A stretch of DNA of 64,000 bases, from assembly GCF_900103615.1 (NCBI RefSeq), contig NZ_FNGW01000002.1, positions 434,001 to 498,000 of the forward strand, read 5' to 3'. Shown here piece by piece: positions 9,133 through 18,150 of the stretch; within the stretch, counting starts at the first letter, position 1; each line of letters opens with the position of its first letter. The notes under the pieces were generated by a model, which saw nothing but the letters and a program-made list of their open reading frames with translations, was not told the DNA's origin and ran no database searches. Made by a program: the position numbers and the translations under genes. This DNA comes from Romboutsia lituseburensis DSM 797 (lineage in GTDB: Bacteria > Bacillota > Clostridia > Peptostreptococcales > Peptostreptococcaceae).

Positions 9133-9783
9133 TTATATCATTAGTGATTCCTCTTTATATTCATCCTCTTTATCATTGTCTTCATTTTCATCATTTTCAT
9201 TATAAAGTATACTTATCAAGTATCCACTAATAGTAACTGCTATAATAGAGAAAAATACTTGTTTAATGTCTAGATAAACTAATGACATAACTAAAACTAC
9301 CGCGTCTGTAAATAAGTATATATGATTTACTTTAAACTTTGTAAACTTAGCGCCTAAAAGTGCTATTACATCATCTCCGCCTGCAGCTCCTCCTCCTCTA
9401 ACTACTAATCCTACACCTATCCCTACACCTATCCCTGCTAATATACTCGCAATTAACATATTATGTTGAAAACTTGGAACTAAAAAACCTATACTTTCCC
9501 AAATTTTATAAGTTGTTGAAAAGCTAGCAGTTGAAAGCATTGAATAAAGTAAAAATTTCTTTCCAAAAAATTTAGATCCTAATGCAAATAATGATAAATC
9601 TATCATTAAACTTGTTATTGATGGAGATATATCAAATACATTTTTTATTAAAAGTATTAATCCTAAAACTCCACCTTCCGTAACACTATTTTGATAATTA
9701 AAATTATAACTTCCAAATGACAGTATAGTTGATCCTAGAATTATTAATACTATACTTTTTAAGATTTGTTTTTTTGACCGCAA
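9133..9783 (-). CDS. YitT family membrane protein
   Basis: Integral membrane protein of the YitT (DUF161) family, function unknown. I place the start at the TTG at 9783 because it is preceded at 7 bases by GGAG (TAGGAGTGATATT), giving 216 residues; the frame stays open 28 codons further, but that extension has no ribosome binding site. About five or six membrane segments are visible, with the glycine-rich phrase VVRGGGAAGGDDVIALL typical of the family. The C-terminus is a short acidic tail (about residues 185-216). The DUF2179 cytoplasmic domain of longer YitT proteins is absent, so this is the short form. Confidence 0.85.
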   Translation of the reverse strand: MRSKKQILKSIVLIILGSTILSFGSYNFNYQNSVTEGGVLGLILLIKNVFDISPSITSLMIDLSLFALGSKFFGKKFLLYSMLSTASFSTTYKIWESIGFLVPSFQHNMLIASILAGIGVGIGVGLVVRGGGAAGGDDVIALLGAKFTKFKVNHIYLFTDAVVLVMSLVYLDIKQVFFSIIAVTISGYLISILYNENDENEDNDKEDEYKEESLMI

Positions 9784-9960
9784 AATATCACTCCTAGCTA
9801 AATTTGTATAAATGTTGTTATTTATACTTATTATAATTATATACCTTGGTATTATACTAATGTACAATATTTTTTTATTTCCATTGATGTAATTTTATTA
9901 TCATAATATATTTTTTCTATTTGCACAAAATATATTAAACTTATTTTTAAGGAGGATTTT

Positions 9961-10098
9961 ATGGAATTACAATCAAATTTTGAAATCGCTCATTTAACTG
10001 AAAAAGAAGAAAATGCTATAAAAAAAGCTGAAACTGAGTTAAAAAATGAGACTGGTAAAGATTTTGTAGTTATAGCCTGGCAAGAGATAAGTAAATAA
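9961..10098 (+). CDS. Small acidic protein, 45 residues
   Basis: Short ORF with an excellent ribosome binding site (AAGGAGG ending 5 bases before the ATG) and its own terminator immediately after the stop. Sequence begins MELQSNFEIAHLTEKEE and ends FVVIAWQEISK: an amphipathic helix followed by a short beta-like stretch; no signal or membrane segment. No function can be assigned. The strong signals on both ends make it very likely to be expressed. Confidence 0.75.
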   Translation: MELQSNFEIAHLTEKEENAIKKAETELKNETGKDFVVIAWQEISK

Positions 10099-10099
10099 T

Positions 10100-10136
10100 A
10101 AAAATGAGGCTTAATTTTATATTAAGCCTCATTTTT
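10100..10136. terminator. Bidirectional terminator after the 45-residue gene and the YdcZ gene
   Basis: 16-bp stem AAAAATGAGGCTTAAT with its complement (10100-10115 with 10121-10136), T-run on both strands. Confidence 0.92.
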
Positions 10137-10151
10137 ATTTAATATATGTAC

Positions 10152-10580
10152 TTAATTTAATATAAAAAATGTTCCTATAACTAAAAGTGCTGCTCCTATA
10201 TAATTATATAAATGCATAGTTCCTTGTCCTAAAACATAACTATCTATAAAAAAGCTTAGTAGCATTTGAGATACAACTATTAAGGTTAATGTATTTGAAA
10301 CGCCTAAATTAGGAATAGCTCTAACAGTAAAATAAATTACAAGACCTCCTAAAATACCTCCTAGAAGTAGCTTAGGATTTATTTCATTTATATTTACTAA
10401 TGTTTTTAAATCACCTGTTACTAAAATGCTTATTAAAAAAAATACTGCTCCTACTACTAAACTAATAAATGTAGCAATTAATGCTGTAGTATTCTTACCC
10501 AACTCTCCATTTATAAAAGCCTCTAGTGCGGTAGAACTACCCGCTAAAACTGCAAATAAAACAGCTCCTAAATTGGTCAT
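10152..10580 (-). CDS. YdcZ-like DMT-superfamily transporter
   Basis: Membrane protein of 142 residues with five hydrophobic segments, matching the half-size YdcZ (DUF606) branch of the drug/metabolite transporter superfamily. Recognisable phrases are the N-terminal AGSSTALEAFINGELGK and the end ALLVIGTFFILN. Half-size members probably dimerise. Substrate unknown. Start at 10580 follows AAAGGAGGAC. It stands alone, convergent with the 45-residue gene and sharing its terminator. Confidence 0.85.
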   Translation of the reverse strand: MTNLGAVLFAVLAGSSTALEAFINGELGKNTTALIATFISLVVGAVFFLISILVTGDLKTLVNINEINPKLLLGGILGGLVIYFTVRAIPNLGVSNTLTLIVVSQMLLSFFIDSYVLGQGTMHLYNYIGAALLVIGTFFILN

Positions 10581-10758
10581 AAAATTGTCCTCCTTTTTAT
10601 AACTTATAATTAATATTATGATTTTAAATTCATATTAATAACCTTTAGGTACAAACTTATTTAAGTATAATTAAATCATTTTGAATTTAAAGTATTTAAT
10701 CAATTTAATTTTTTTGCTATAATTACTTTAAATTTATTTAAGAATATGAGGTGAAAAA

Positions 10759-11301
10759 ATGTTTCAAATTTTTAATCTTAATTTTGATAATTTTTATAAA
10801 AAAGAAAATTCATCTAAATTTAGAATAATTGGTATATTGCTTCTTGTTTTAGGCGTAGTATCTTTTTTATATAAAGGTTTTGGAATTAAAATAGTTTCAT
10901 GGACTTTAGCTATTGCCCTACTATTTCTAGCATATTTAAACTTAAAAAATTTAAATGAATTAAAAAGGTATGCATCTAAAGCGGAAATTGCACCATATAA
11001 TCGAATTCAATTTTTCTTATTAGGAGGATCTATTTTATTAATAATTTTCCCAAATAAAATCCAAGGTTTTATTTCTTTAGTTTTAGGTTTATATATTGCG
11101 TATTCACAATTAATTAAATTACTTAGAGGAAAAAATAATCCGTACTATAGATTTACAATATGGAATGTGATAGTTTTAATATTTGGACTTACGTTAGTAT
11201 TTTCTCCATTTTTCTTATCTAATTTTATAGTATCAATATTATCGTTAATTATAATACTTATTGGTGGTAATTTATTGGTAATAGGCAACAAGATAAAATA
11301 A
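10759..11301 (+). CDS. Hypothetical membrane protein (DUF308-like)
   Basis: 180 residues with about six membrane segments arranged as three hairpins, basic loops between them and a short cytoplasmic N-terminus. The repeated pattern of short hydrophobic pairs (IIGILLLVLGVVSFL, then SWTLAIALLFLAYL, and so on) resembles HdeD/DUF308 proteins, but I see no diagnostic motif. The start has TGAGGTGAAAAA upstream. Single gene with a perfect terminator. Confidence 0.7.
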   Translation: MFQIFNLNFDNFYKKENSSKFRIIGILLLVLGVVSFLYKGFGIKIVSWTLAIALLFLAYLNLKNLNELKRYASKAEIAPYNRIQFFLLGGSILLIIFPNKIQGFISLVLGLYIAYSQLIKLLRGKNNPYYRFTIWNVIVLIFGLTLVFSPFFLSNFIVSILSLIIILIGGNLLVIGNKIK

Positions 11302-11335
11302 AAGATGTGTTGATATTAATATCAACACATCTTTT
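11300..11335. terminator. Bidirectional terminator, perfect 18-bp palindrome
   Basis: AAAAGATGTGTTGATATT is followed directly by its reverse complement (11300-11317, 11318-11335). It separates the convergent DUF308-like and VanW genes. Confidence 0.93.
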
Positions 11336-11338
11336 ATT

Positions 11339-12757
11339 TTATCTATAAACACTTGTATCTATATGCTTTTCATAAATCTTTTTGCCATCTTTATTATATC
11401 CATAAAGATATGTGTTAGCTACATTTCCACTTACGTAACCTACAGGTTTATAATCTATACCTTCTAAAGCTTTTTCATTTGACCAAAACTCTATTGTAAG
11501 TCTTCCTCCTCCTGTATGCGTATTTATTACTATAGGATATTTATGAGTATTTTTAAATTTATAGTCAATGCTTCCAGTAGCCAAAGTTGCATCTAAACCT
11601 CTTGGTACATAACTTACTGGCTTTGAATGATTTCTTCTTTCGGTAGGAAGTATTCCTGCTTTTAACTGAGTATTATATAATGTAGATGAAACCTGACATA
11701 CACCTCCACCTATTCCTTGTATTAATTCTCCATTGCTAATTACAGGTGCATACGTATATCCATTATCTTGCGTTACAGGACCTACTACATCTTCATATGA
11801 AAATTCATCTCCAGGCATTAAAAGTATATCGTCTATTTTTTTAGCTGCTGTAGCTACATTGCTACCTCTTCCTCCACCTGGAGAGTATGTTGTTGTGTAA
11901 GTAGAAATCTTATGATTAACTTGTGATAATTCTTTTGTATCTATCATTGGATTGTCATCAATATACTTTCCTTTTATAGATATATTGTTTTTATATACAT
12001 CAGCGCTATTTAAACTCATTACTATATCTTTTATTAATGTTTTTTCATCTAATTTAAATCCTTTTTTCCCATCTTTAATTGTTATATTTTCATTATCTAT
12101 TATAACTTTAGGTTCTTCACTTTTTAGATTGATTTTAGTAGATATAGTATTAATTTCTTCACCTAAAAATTTATCATTTATGTCTATATTAAATGCATAT
12201 AATTTTTCTTTTTTAGATATTATTGCAATAAATTTTTGTATTATATTTTTGTTATTGTATTCATTTAAAATTTTTTGTGCTAACTCACTTTCATTATAAT
12301 CTTTAGCCAATTTATTTATTTTTAATTTATATGTTTTATCTTTAGCCATTATCTGTATTTCTCTATCTCCTATTTCAGACTTAATTTCAACTAGTTTTTT
12401 TAAAAGTTGATCCTTATTTAAATTCGAAATATTTACTTTGTATATGTAGGCACCAGGATATACCACATTATCGTATTTAGATACAGTGGCTTTTATAATT
12501 ACAGAAAAAATTATAACTAACAAAACTAAAATACCTATACATAGATTTCTTTTTTCATTTATTTTCTTTAATAAATTTTCCTTAGTATCTTTATTTAAAT
12601 TAGTTTCATCTTTAATTTGATTTTCTACAATTTCTTCATCTACTATATTATTTTCTGTTTTTTCTAATTCAAGTTCGATTTTTGTATTTATCTCTTCATG
12701 AGCTTCTTTATCTTTATCTTCATCTGTTTTTTTCATATCATCTTTTTCATTGTCCAT
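11339..12757 (-). CDS. VanW family protein with YoaR-like peptidoglycan-binding domain
   Basis: 472-residue bitopic protein. Residues 1-70 are a highly charged cytoplasmic tail (K, E, D, N), followed by one membrane segment (about 72-92). Outside the cell come a PG_binding_4/YoaR-like domain (about 98-265) and the VanW domain (about 280-430) with STYTTTYSPGGGRGSNV, MPGDEFSYEDVVG and IGGGVCQVSSTLYN. There is no G5 domain after VanW. VanW proteins are linked to cell-wall metabolism, but their chemistry is not settled; the GGGVCQVSSTLYN core with its Cys is fully conserved here. Start at 12757 follows AAGGGGGGAT. Monocistronic. Confidence 0.9.
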   Translation of the reverse strand: MDNEKDDMKKTDEDKDKEAHEEINTKIELELEKTENNIVDEEIVENQIKDETNLNKDTKENLLKKINEKRNLCIGILVLLVIIFSVIIKATVSKYDNVVYPGAYIYKVNISNLNKDQLLKKLVEIKSEIGDREIQIMAKDKTYKLKINKLAKDYNESELAQKILNEYNNKNIIQKFIAIISKKEKLYAFNIDINDKFLGEEINTISTKINLKSEEPKVIIDNENITIKDGKKGFKLDEKTLIKDIVMSLNSADVYKNNISIKGKYIDDNPMIDTKELSQVNHKISTYTTTYSPGGGRGSNVATAAKKIDDILLMPGDEFSYEDVVGPVTQDNGYTYAPVISNGELIQGIGGGVCQVSSTLYNTQLKAGILPTERRNHSKPVSYVPRGLDATLATGSIDYKFKNTHKYPIVINTHTGGGRLTIEFWSNEKALEGIDYKPVGYVSGNVANTYLYGYNKDGKKIYEKHIDTSVYR

Positions 12758-12980
12758 GATAATCCCCCCTTGAATAACTTTAATTTATATATCTTATTAG
12801 TAACTTTTGTAATTTATTCAGCAAAATAAGTAACAGTATTGTAAAACAAAACGATTTATTTGAAGCTTATTTTATTAAAATTTGGGTATTATTCTTATAA
12901 ATATATATCGTTTGTATATATATTTTTTTTATGGTAATATAAATTAATATGTACAATACTAACGGAAAAAGGTGATATAA

Positions 12981-13919
12981 TTGACAAAATTCAAATATGC
13001 TTTTGATAATAAAAGATATCATACATGGAATTACTATCTTAGAAATACGTTTGGTGAAAAAGTATTTAAGGTTTCTATAAATGCTGGTTTTACATGCCCT
13101 AATATAGATGGAAAAGTTAGCTTTGGAGGATGTACTTACTGTAGTAAAGAAGGTTCTGGAGACTTTGCCGGAAATCCTAATGACAATTTAATTAAGCAGT
13201 TTGATGATATAACTCAAATGATGCACAAAAAATGGCAAAATGCCAAATATATAGGATATTTTCAAGCATATACTAATACTTATGCGCCTTTAAATATATT
13301 AAAGGAAAAATATGAGACAATACTAGGTCTTGATAATGTAATAGGTCTTTCTATATCAACACGACCTGACTGCTTACCTGATGATGTAGTTGAGTATCTA
13401 GGTGAACTTAATGAGAAAACTAACTTATGGGTAGAACTAGGTCTTCAAACTATTCATGACAAAACTTCAAAACTTATAAATAGAGGTCATGATTATAAAT
13501 CTTTTATTGAAGGCGTGGAAAAATTAAAAGCTAAAAACATAAAAGTTGTCGTTCATATTATAAATGGCCTTCCTGGAGAAGATTATAATATGATGATGGA
13601 GACAGCTAAGGCCGTAGCTAATATGGGTGTTGATGGAATAAAAATTCATCTTCTACATGTCATTAAAGATACTCCAATGGAAAAAATGTTAAATAATAAT
13701 ATGATGACTTTAATGGAACAAGATGAGTATATAAAACTAGTTTGTGATCAGCTTGAGATTTTACCAGAAACTATGATAGTTCATAGACTGACTGGAGATG
13801 GAAAAAGAGATGAACTTGTTGGGCCTTTATGGAGCTTAAAAAAATGGGAAGTTTTAAATGCTATAGATGATGAGTTAAAACGACGTGATTCCTATCAAGG
13901 TTGTAAGTTTAACAAATAA
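12981..13919 (+). CDS. TIGR01212-family radical SAM protein (YhcC-like)
   Basis: 312 residues; initiated at TTG 12981, which sits 7 bases after AAAAGGTGATA. The iron-sulfur motif is in the spaced form CPNIDGKVSFGGCTYC (residues about 40-55), which is diagnostic of the YhcC group, within a B12-binding-like/Elp3-like TIM barrel. Later motifs include STRPDCLPDDV (about 130) and WVELGLQT (about 155). Radical SAM enzymes cleave S-adenosylmethionine with a 4Fe-4S cluster; the substrate of this family is not established, with RNA modification often suggested. Confidence 0.9.
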   Translation: MTKFKYAFDNKRYHTWNYYLRNTFGEKVFKVSINAGFTCPNIDGKVSFGGCTYCSKEGSGDFAGNPNDNLIKQFDDITQMMHKKWQNAKYIGYFQAYTNTYAPLNILKEKYETILGLDNVIGLSISTRPDCLPDDVVEYLGELNEKTNLWVELGLQTIHDKTSKLINRGHDYKSFIEGVEKLKAKNIKVVVHIINGLPGEDYNMMMETAKAVANMGVDGIKIHLLHVIKDTPMEKMLNNNMMTLMEQDEYIKLVCDQLEILPETMIVHRLTGDGKRDELVGPLWSLKKWEVLNAIDDELKRRDSYQGCKFNK

Positions 13920-13966
13920 TAAATATATTATATATCAATAAATTCTTTATAGTTTATTAGTATTAT

Positions 13967-14012
13967 AAAAAGCTGATTAAAAGAAAATTTATTTTCTTTT
14001 AATCAGCTTTTT
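13967..14012. terminator. Bidirectional terminator, 22-bp stem
   Basis: AAAAAGCTGATTAAAAG... (13967-13988) pairs with 13991-14012; T-runs on both strands. Shared by the radical SAM and P-type ATPase genes. Confidence 0.9.
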
Positions 14013-14031
14013 TACTCATTTCCCAAGAAAT

Positions 14032-16668
14032 TTATTTATTATTTTTATGTCTTATCTTTGCGATTTCCATTATTACTGTAGATACCATTGCTAATCCAAA
14101 GCATATTCCTAATTGAGTTACTCCAAAATTATATGGTATAGAGAATATATCTCTTAAAAATGGAAGCAATGTTAAACTGTAAATCAAAAGACAAGTTAAT
14201 ACTGCATATATTACATACATATTAGAAAATACACCTAATTCAATTAATGTATATTCATTTGATCTAGCAGGCAATGTCTGTAAAATTCTAGCTAATGTAA
14301 TAGTTGAAAATGCCATTGCTGTTCCTACTTCTGGAGATATTTTCATACCTATATATTGAGCTAATATTACAAGTATTGCTATAGTCACACCTCTAAAAGC
14401 TACAGCCTGTATTGTTCCACCAGCTAATATACTTTCATTTGGATCTCTAGGCTTTTTAGACATTATATTTTTTTCAGGATTTTCAAACCCTAAAGCAATT
14501 GCTGGTAATGAATCTGTTATTAAGTTTATAAATAACAATTGTAATGTTGTAAAAGGATTAGCCCAATTTGCAAAAACTGCAAATAGTATAGCTAGTATAC
14601 CTGCAAAGTTACCTGCAAATAAATAAGTTATAGATTTTTTTATATTTTTATAAACTGTTCTACCAACTTCAACTGCATTTACTATGGTTGCAAAATTATC
14701 ATCGACTAATATCATAGCTGAAGCATCTTTTGCTACATCTGTCCCACTTCCCATACCTATACCTATATTAGCTTGTTTTAAAGCTGGTGCATCATTAACA
14801 CCATCACCTGTCATAGCTGTTATTTTACCTTTATTTTGCCATGCTTTTACTATACGTATTTTATTTTCAGGAGATACTCTTGCATATACAGAAATATGTT
14901 CAAGTTTTTCATCTAGTTCTTTTTCAGTTAAGGAATCTAGTTCTTGACCTGTTAAAGCAATATCATCTTTTTCCATTATACCAATATCTTTAGCTATAGC
15001 TGCTGCTGTAGTTTTATGGTCACCTGTTATCATTACTGTTTTTATCCCTGCACTTTTAGCTTCTTTAACTGCATCAAATACTTCTTCTCTTGGAGGGTCT
15101 ATCATTGCCATAAGACCAACTAAAGTCATATCAACTTCATCTTCTAATGCAGGTACAAAATTCTCATCTTCAACGTCTTTTATAGCAAAAGCTAATACTC
15201 TCAAAGCTCTATTTGAAAACTCTTCATTCATAGATTTGTATGCATTTAATATAGTATCATTTACTTCAACTGTATCTCCATCTACTAGTGCATATTTACA
15301 TCTACTAAAAACAACATCGGGAGCTCCTTTTGTAAACATATATGAATCACCATGTATTACATTTACAGTAGACATAAGTTTTCTATCACTGTCAAACGGA
15401 ATTTCACTTAATCTATCGTATTTTTCTCTAAGTTTTTTATAATCTAAATTTTGTCTATTTGCAAATTTTATTAATGCAACTTCAGTAGGATCTCCTATTT
15501 CTTTGCCTTCATTATTTATATTAGAGTCATTACATATTGCAGAGGCTATTGTAAGAGTTTTGGAGTGATAAGAATAATTTATATTACTAGGATCCATATC
15601 ATCTTTAGATGTTTCATACATATAAAAATCAACTACTGTCATTTTATTTTGAGTTAAAGTTCCTGTTTTGTCAGTACAAATAACACTTGTTGAACCTAAA
15701 GTTTCTACTGCTGGAAGTTTTCTAACTATAGCTTGTTTTTTTGCCATTGCATTTGTTCCGACCGATAAAACAATCGTAACTATAGATGATAAAGCTTCTG
15801 GGATAGCGGCTACAGCTACAGCGATAGCAAACATAAATGAATCTATTATAACTTTACTTCTATCTACTTCTGCGCCACCCATAAATCCTCTTACTACCTG
15901 TATTATAAATATAAGTACTGCAATACCTACAATTGCAATCCCTAGTTTTTTCCCAAATTCGTCTAACTTTTCTTGTAATGGTGTTTGCTTATTTTCTGCT
16001 GTTTCTAATAAACCTGCAACTTTCCCCATCTCTGTATTCATACCTGTAGATGTAACTACAAAACTTCCTCTACCATATACAACTAAAGATCCACTAAAGA
16101 CCATATTTCTTTGATCACCAATACCTACATCTTCATCAATCTTTTCATTGTGCTTTAAAACGGGTTCTGACTCACCTGTCAGCATTCCTTCTACAATCTT
16201 TAGTGTTTGTGCTTCTATAATTCTTCCATCTGCAGGTATATAGTCTCCTGCTTCTAAAAGTACTATATCACCTACTACTAATTCTCTTGCTGGTATACTT
16301 AATTTATGATTATTTCTAAGCACTTTAGCTTGTGGCGCGGATAGCTTTTTAAGACTTTCTAAAGATCCTTCTGCTTTTTTAGTTTGTGTAACTCCAAGTA
16401 CTGAGTTTAATATTATCACTATAAGTATTATTATTGATTCTACAACTTCGCCTAAAAATATTTGAACTATTGCTGCAATCAAAAGTATTATAATTAAAGG
16501 ATCTTTAAAACTTTCTAAAAAAAGTTTCCATGTAGGAACTTTTTTTGTTTCTTTTAATTCATTATACCCGTTCTGATCTAGCCTCTTTTTAATCTCTTCA
16601 TTACTTAATCCTTTTAAATCTGAATTTAGATTTTCTATTGATTCTATATATTTTTGTTTATAATGCAT
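14032..16668 (-). CDS. Calcium-type P-type ATPase (P2A)
   Basis: 878-residue P2-type cation pump. Visible domains: N-terminal actuator with LTGES (about residue 165), phosphorylation motif DKTGTLT (Asp about 331), ITGDHKTTA (about 545) and TGDGVNDAP (about 615). TM4 has AAIPEALSSIV, the P2A PEGL motif with Ala in place of Gly. TM6 reads NLITDSLPAIALGFE, as in bacterial Ca2+-ATPases. In TM5 the Asn of site I is kept (FAGNFAGIL) but the following SERCA Glu position is Gly, so probably only one calcium ion is transported per cycle; that is an inference from the alignment. The start at 16668 follows AAGGAGGATAA. Substrate Ca2+ (or Mn2+) is inferred from the class. Confidence 0.92.
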   Translation of the reverse strand: MHYKQKYIESIENLNSDLKGLSNEEIKKRLDQNGYNELKETKKVPTWKLFLESFKDPLIIILLIAAIVQIFLGEVVESIIILIVIILNSVLGVTQTKKAEGSLESLKKLSAPQAKVLRNNHKLSIPARELVVGDIVLLEAGDYIPADGRIIEAQTLKIVEGMLTGESEPVLKHNEKIDEDVGIGDQRNMVFSGSLVVYGRGSFVVTSTGMNTEMGKVAGLLETAENKQTPLQEKLDEFGKKLGIAIVGIAVLIFIIQVVRGFMGGAEVDRSKVIIDSFMFAIAVAVAAIPEALSSIVTIVLSVGTNAMAKKQAIVRKLPAVETLGSTSVICTDKTGTLTQNKMTVVDFYMYETSKDDMDPSNINYSYHSKTLTIASAICNDSNINNEGKEIGDPTEVALIKFANRQNLDYKKLREKYDRLSEIPFDSDRKLMSTVNVIHGDSYMFTKGAPDVVFSRCKYALVDGDTVEVNDTILNAYKSMNEEFSNRALRVLAFAIKDVEDENFVPALEDEVDMTLVGLMAMIDPPREEVFDAVKEAKSAGIKTVMITGDHKTTAAAIAKDIGIMEKDDIALTGQELDSLTEKELDEKLEHISVYARVSPENKIRIVKAWQNKGKITAMTGDGVNDAPALKQANIGIGMGSGTDVAKDASAMILVDDNFATIVNAVEVGRTVYKNIKKSITYLFAGNFAGILAILFAVFANWANPFTTLQLLFINLITDSLPAIALGFENPEKNIMSKKPRDPNESILAGGTIQAVAFRGVTIAILVILAQYIGMKISPEVGTAMAFSTITLARILQTLPARSNEYTLIELGVFSNMYVIYAVLTCLLIYSLTLLPFLRDIFSIPYNFGVTQLGICFGLAMVSTVIMEIAKIRHKNNK

Positions 16669-16768
16669 TTTATCCTCCTTATTACAATTATAGTTACTCT
16701 TATATTATCGTCTTATATTATTTAATTTATTAATAAAATGTATTCTTTTATTACCTTAAATGTACGTA

Positions 16769-16810
16769 AAAAAGCTGTTTTAAAATAAATTTATTTTAAA
16801 ACAGCTTTTT
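16769..16810. terminator. Terminator, 21-bp palindrome downstream of the DJ-1 gene
   Basis: Bases 16769-16789 are complementary to 16790-16810 with no spacer; T-run on either strand. It ends the DJ-1 gene (minus strand) just before the P-type ATPase promoter region. Confidence 0.88.
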
Positions 16811-16811
16811 A

Positions 16812-17375
16812 TTATTTTACTACTTTATTGTAAAAGTTAATCATCATACCTTCTTTTAATTCTTCTGCTTCTTTTTCATACCCTAATGATTTTAATATTT
16901 CTAATCCAAATATCATTGATGTAGCAGGACCTCTACTAGTTATTATATTTTCATCTTTAACAATAACATCTTCTATATAAGTTATATCATTTCTATCTTT
17001 TATAAACCCAGGATATGAAGTGCATTTTTTACCTTTTAATATACCGAATGATTCTAATGTTTCTGGTGCTGCACATATAGCCGCTACTATTTTTCCTTCA
17101 TTATTTAATTCATTTACAAATCCTTTTACTCTTTCATCATTTAAATTAGTTGCTCCTGGTAATCCACCTGGTAGTACTATTGCATCATATTCATTTGCAT
17201 TTATATCATCTATACAACAATCTGATTTTATCAATATATTATGTGTACCTTTTACATATTCTTTATTTATAGAGCACATATCACAAACTACATTAGCTCT
17301 TCTCAATATATCTACAACAGCTATAGCCTCTATTTCTTCAAATCCATCTGCTAACATTACTAATACTTTTTTCAT
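16812..17375 (-). CDS. DJ-1/PfpI family protein
   Basis: 187 residues from the ATG at 17375, chosen because GGAGG sits 7 bases upstream; a longer reading from the TTG at 17390 would overlap that site. The DJ-1 fold is shown by MLADGFEEIEAIAVVDILRR at the N-terminus (conserved Glu), VLPGG near 65, the nucleophile elbow AAICAAPETL with Cys near 101, and a late TSRGPATSM. DJ-1 proteins act as glyoxalase III or protein deglycases or as redox-stress chaperones; which activity applies is not decided by sequence. Monocistronic. Confidence 0.9.
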   Translation of the reverse strand: MKKVLVMLADGFEEIEAIAVVDILRRANVVCDMCSINKEYVKGTHNILIKSDCCIDDINANEYDAIVLPGGLPGATNLNDERVKGFVNELNNEGKIVAAICAAPETLESFGILKGKKCTSYPGFIKDRNDITYIEDVIVKDENIITSRGPATSMIFGLEILKSLGYEKEAEELKEGMMINFYNKVVK

Positions 17376-17534
17376 ATTTAATACCTCCAATATTCTTTCT
17401 ATTTATATTTTAACATTATTTACATATTGTCAATATATTATTTTCTTGCTAATATTTAAATAGATTTAATTTAAGATAACGTATTCTTTTATTTATATAT
17501 TTGATTTTTAAATTTATCCTACGAGGTGTAAAAT

Positions 17535-18122
17535 ATGTTAATGAGTTCTCATTATTTAATTTCAAACTCAATACTTGAAAATATAGATAAAAATAAAGCT
17601 TTTCTTGTTAATGAAAAGAATTTTATTTACGGAAATATAAAGCCTGATGTTTCATCTAAATATTTATTTATGAAGCACTACCATGCTGAATCATTTGATA
17701 TGATAATAAAAAAAATAAAGTATTTATGTAAATTAAGTATAGATTCACTTTCTAAAAAATTTTCTTTAAGCAAATTTAATCAAGAATTAGGTGTCATTTG
17801 TCATTTCCTTTGTGACTTTTTTTGTGTTCCTCATAGCCAACGCTGGGAATTTAAACATAGTATGAAAAAACATATGACTTATGAAAAAGAACTTACATTA
17901 GTAGCTAAGGAAACTAACTTATCTAGATTTAAAGGAGATATAATAACGCATAGTTCTGTTGAAGATTTCTTTTTTGATTTATATAATCAATATGTTAATG
18001 AACTTGACCATAAAAATGATTTGTTATTTTCATCTGTTGTATGTAATAGTGTCGTAAATTATATATTAGAAAATATAATAAAAAATTCTTTAGAATCAAA
18101 CAAGTTGCTTATTTGTATTTAG
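17535..18122 (+). CDS. Zinc-dependent phospholipase C-like protein
   Basis: 195 residues with the conserved pattern of the zinc-dependent phospholipase C superfamily: an early His (SSHYLIS), GNIKPDVSSKY followed by MKHYHAES, and the metal-binding helix VICHFLCDFFCVPHSQRW, then a further His-rich helix (FKHSMKKHMTYEKEL). No signal peptide is visible, unlike secreted alpha-toxin or PlcB proteins, and there is no C2-like domain, so this is an intracellular or anchored housekeeping-type member rather than a toxin. Start by ACGAGGTGTAAAAT; a second ATG follows two codons later. Confidence 0.8.
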   Translation: MLMSSHYLISNSILENIDKNKAFLVNEKNFIYGNIKPDVSSKYLFMKHYHAESFDMIIKKIKYLCKLSIDSLSKKFSLSKFNQELGVICHFLCDFFCVPHSQRWEFKHSMKKHMTYEKELTLVAKETNLSRFKGDIITHSSVEDFFFDLYNQYVNELDHKNDLLFSSVVCNSVVNYILENIIKNSLESNKLLICI

Positions 18123-18150
18123 GTGTTGAGTTTACTCAACACCGTTTATT
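18122..18150. terminator. Shared convergent terminator
   Basis: GGTGTTGAGT with ACTCAACACC (18122-18131, 18134-18143) followed by a T-rich run on the plus strand. It overlaps the stop codons of both the PLC-like and HAD genes. Confidence 0.8.

Noticed and set aside
9784-9867. N-terminal extension of the YitT protein
   Set aside because: 28 extra codons without a ribosome binding site; the TTG at 9783 has GGAG at ideal distance.
17535-18122. Secreted phospholipase C toxin
   Set aside because: No signal peptide and no C-terminal C2-like domain; only the zinc-dependent core is present.
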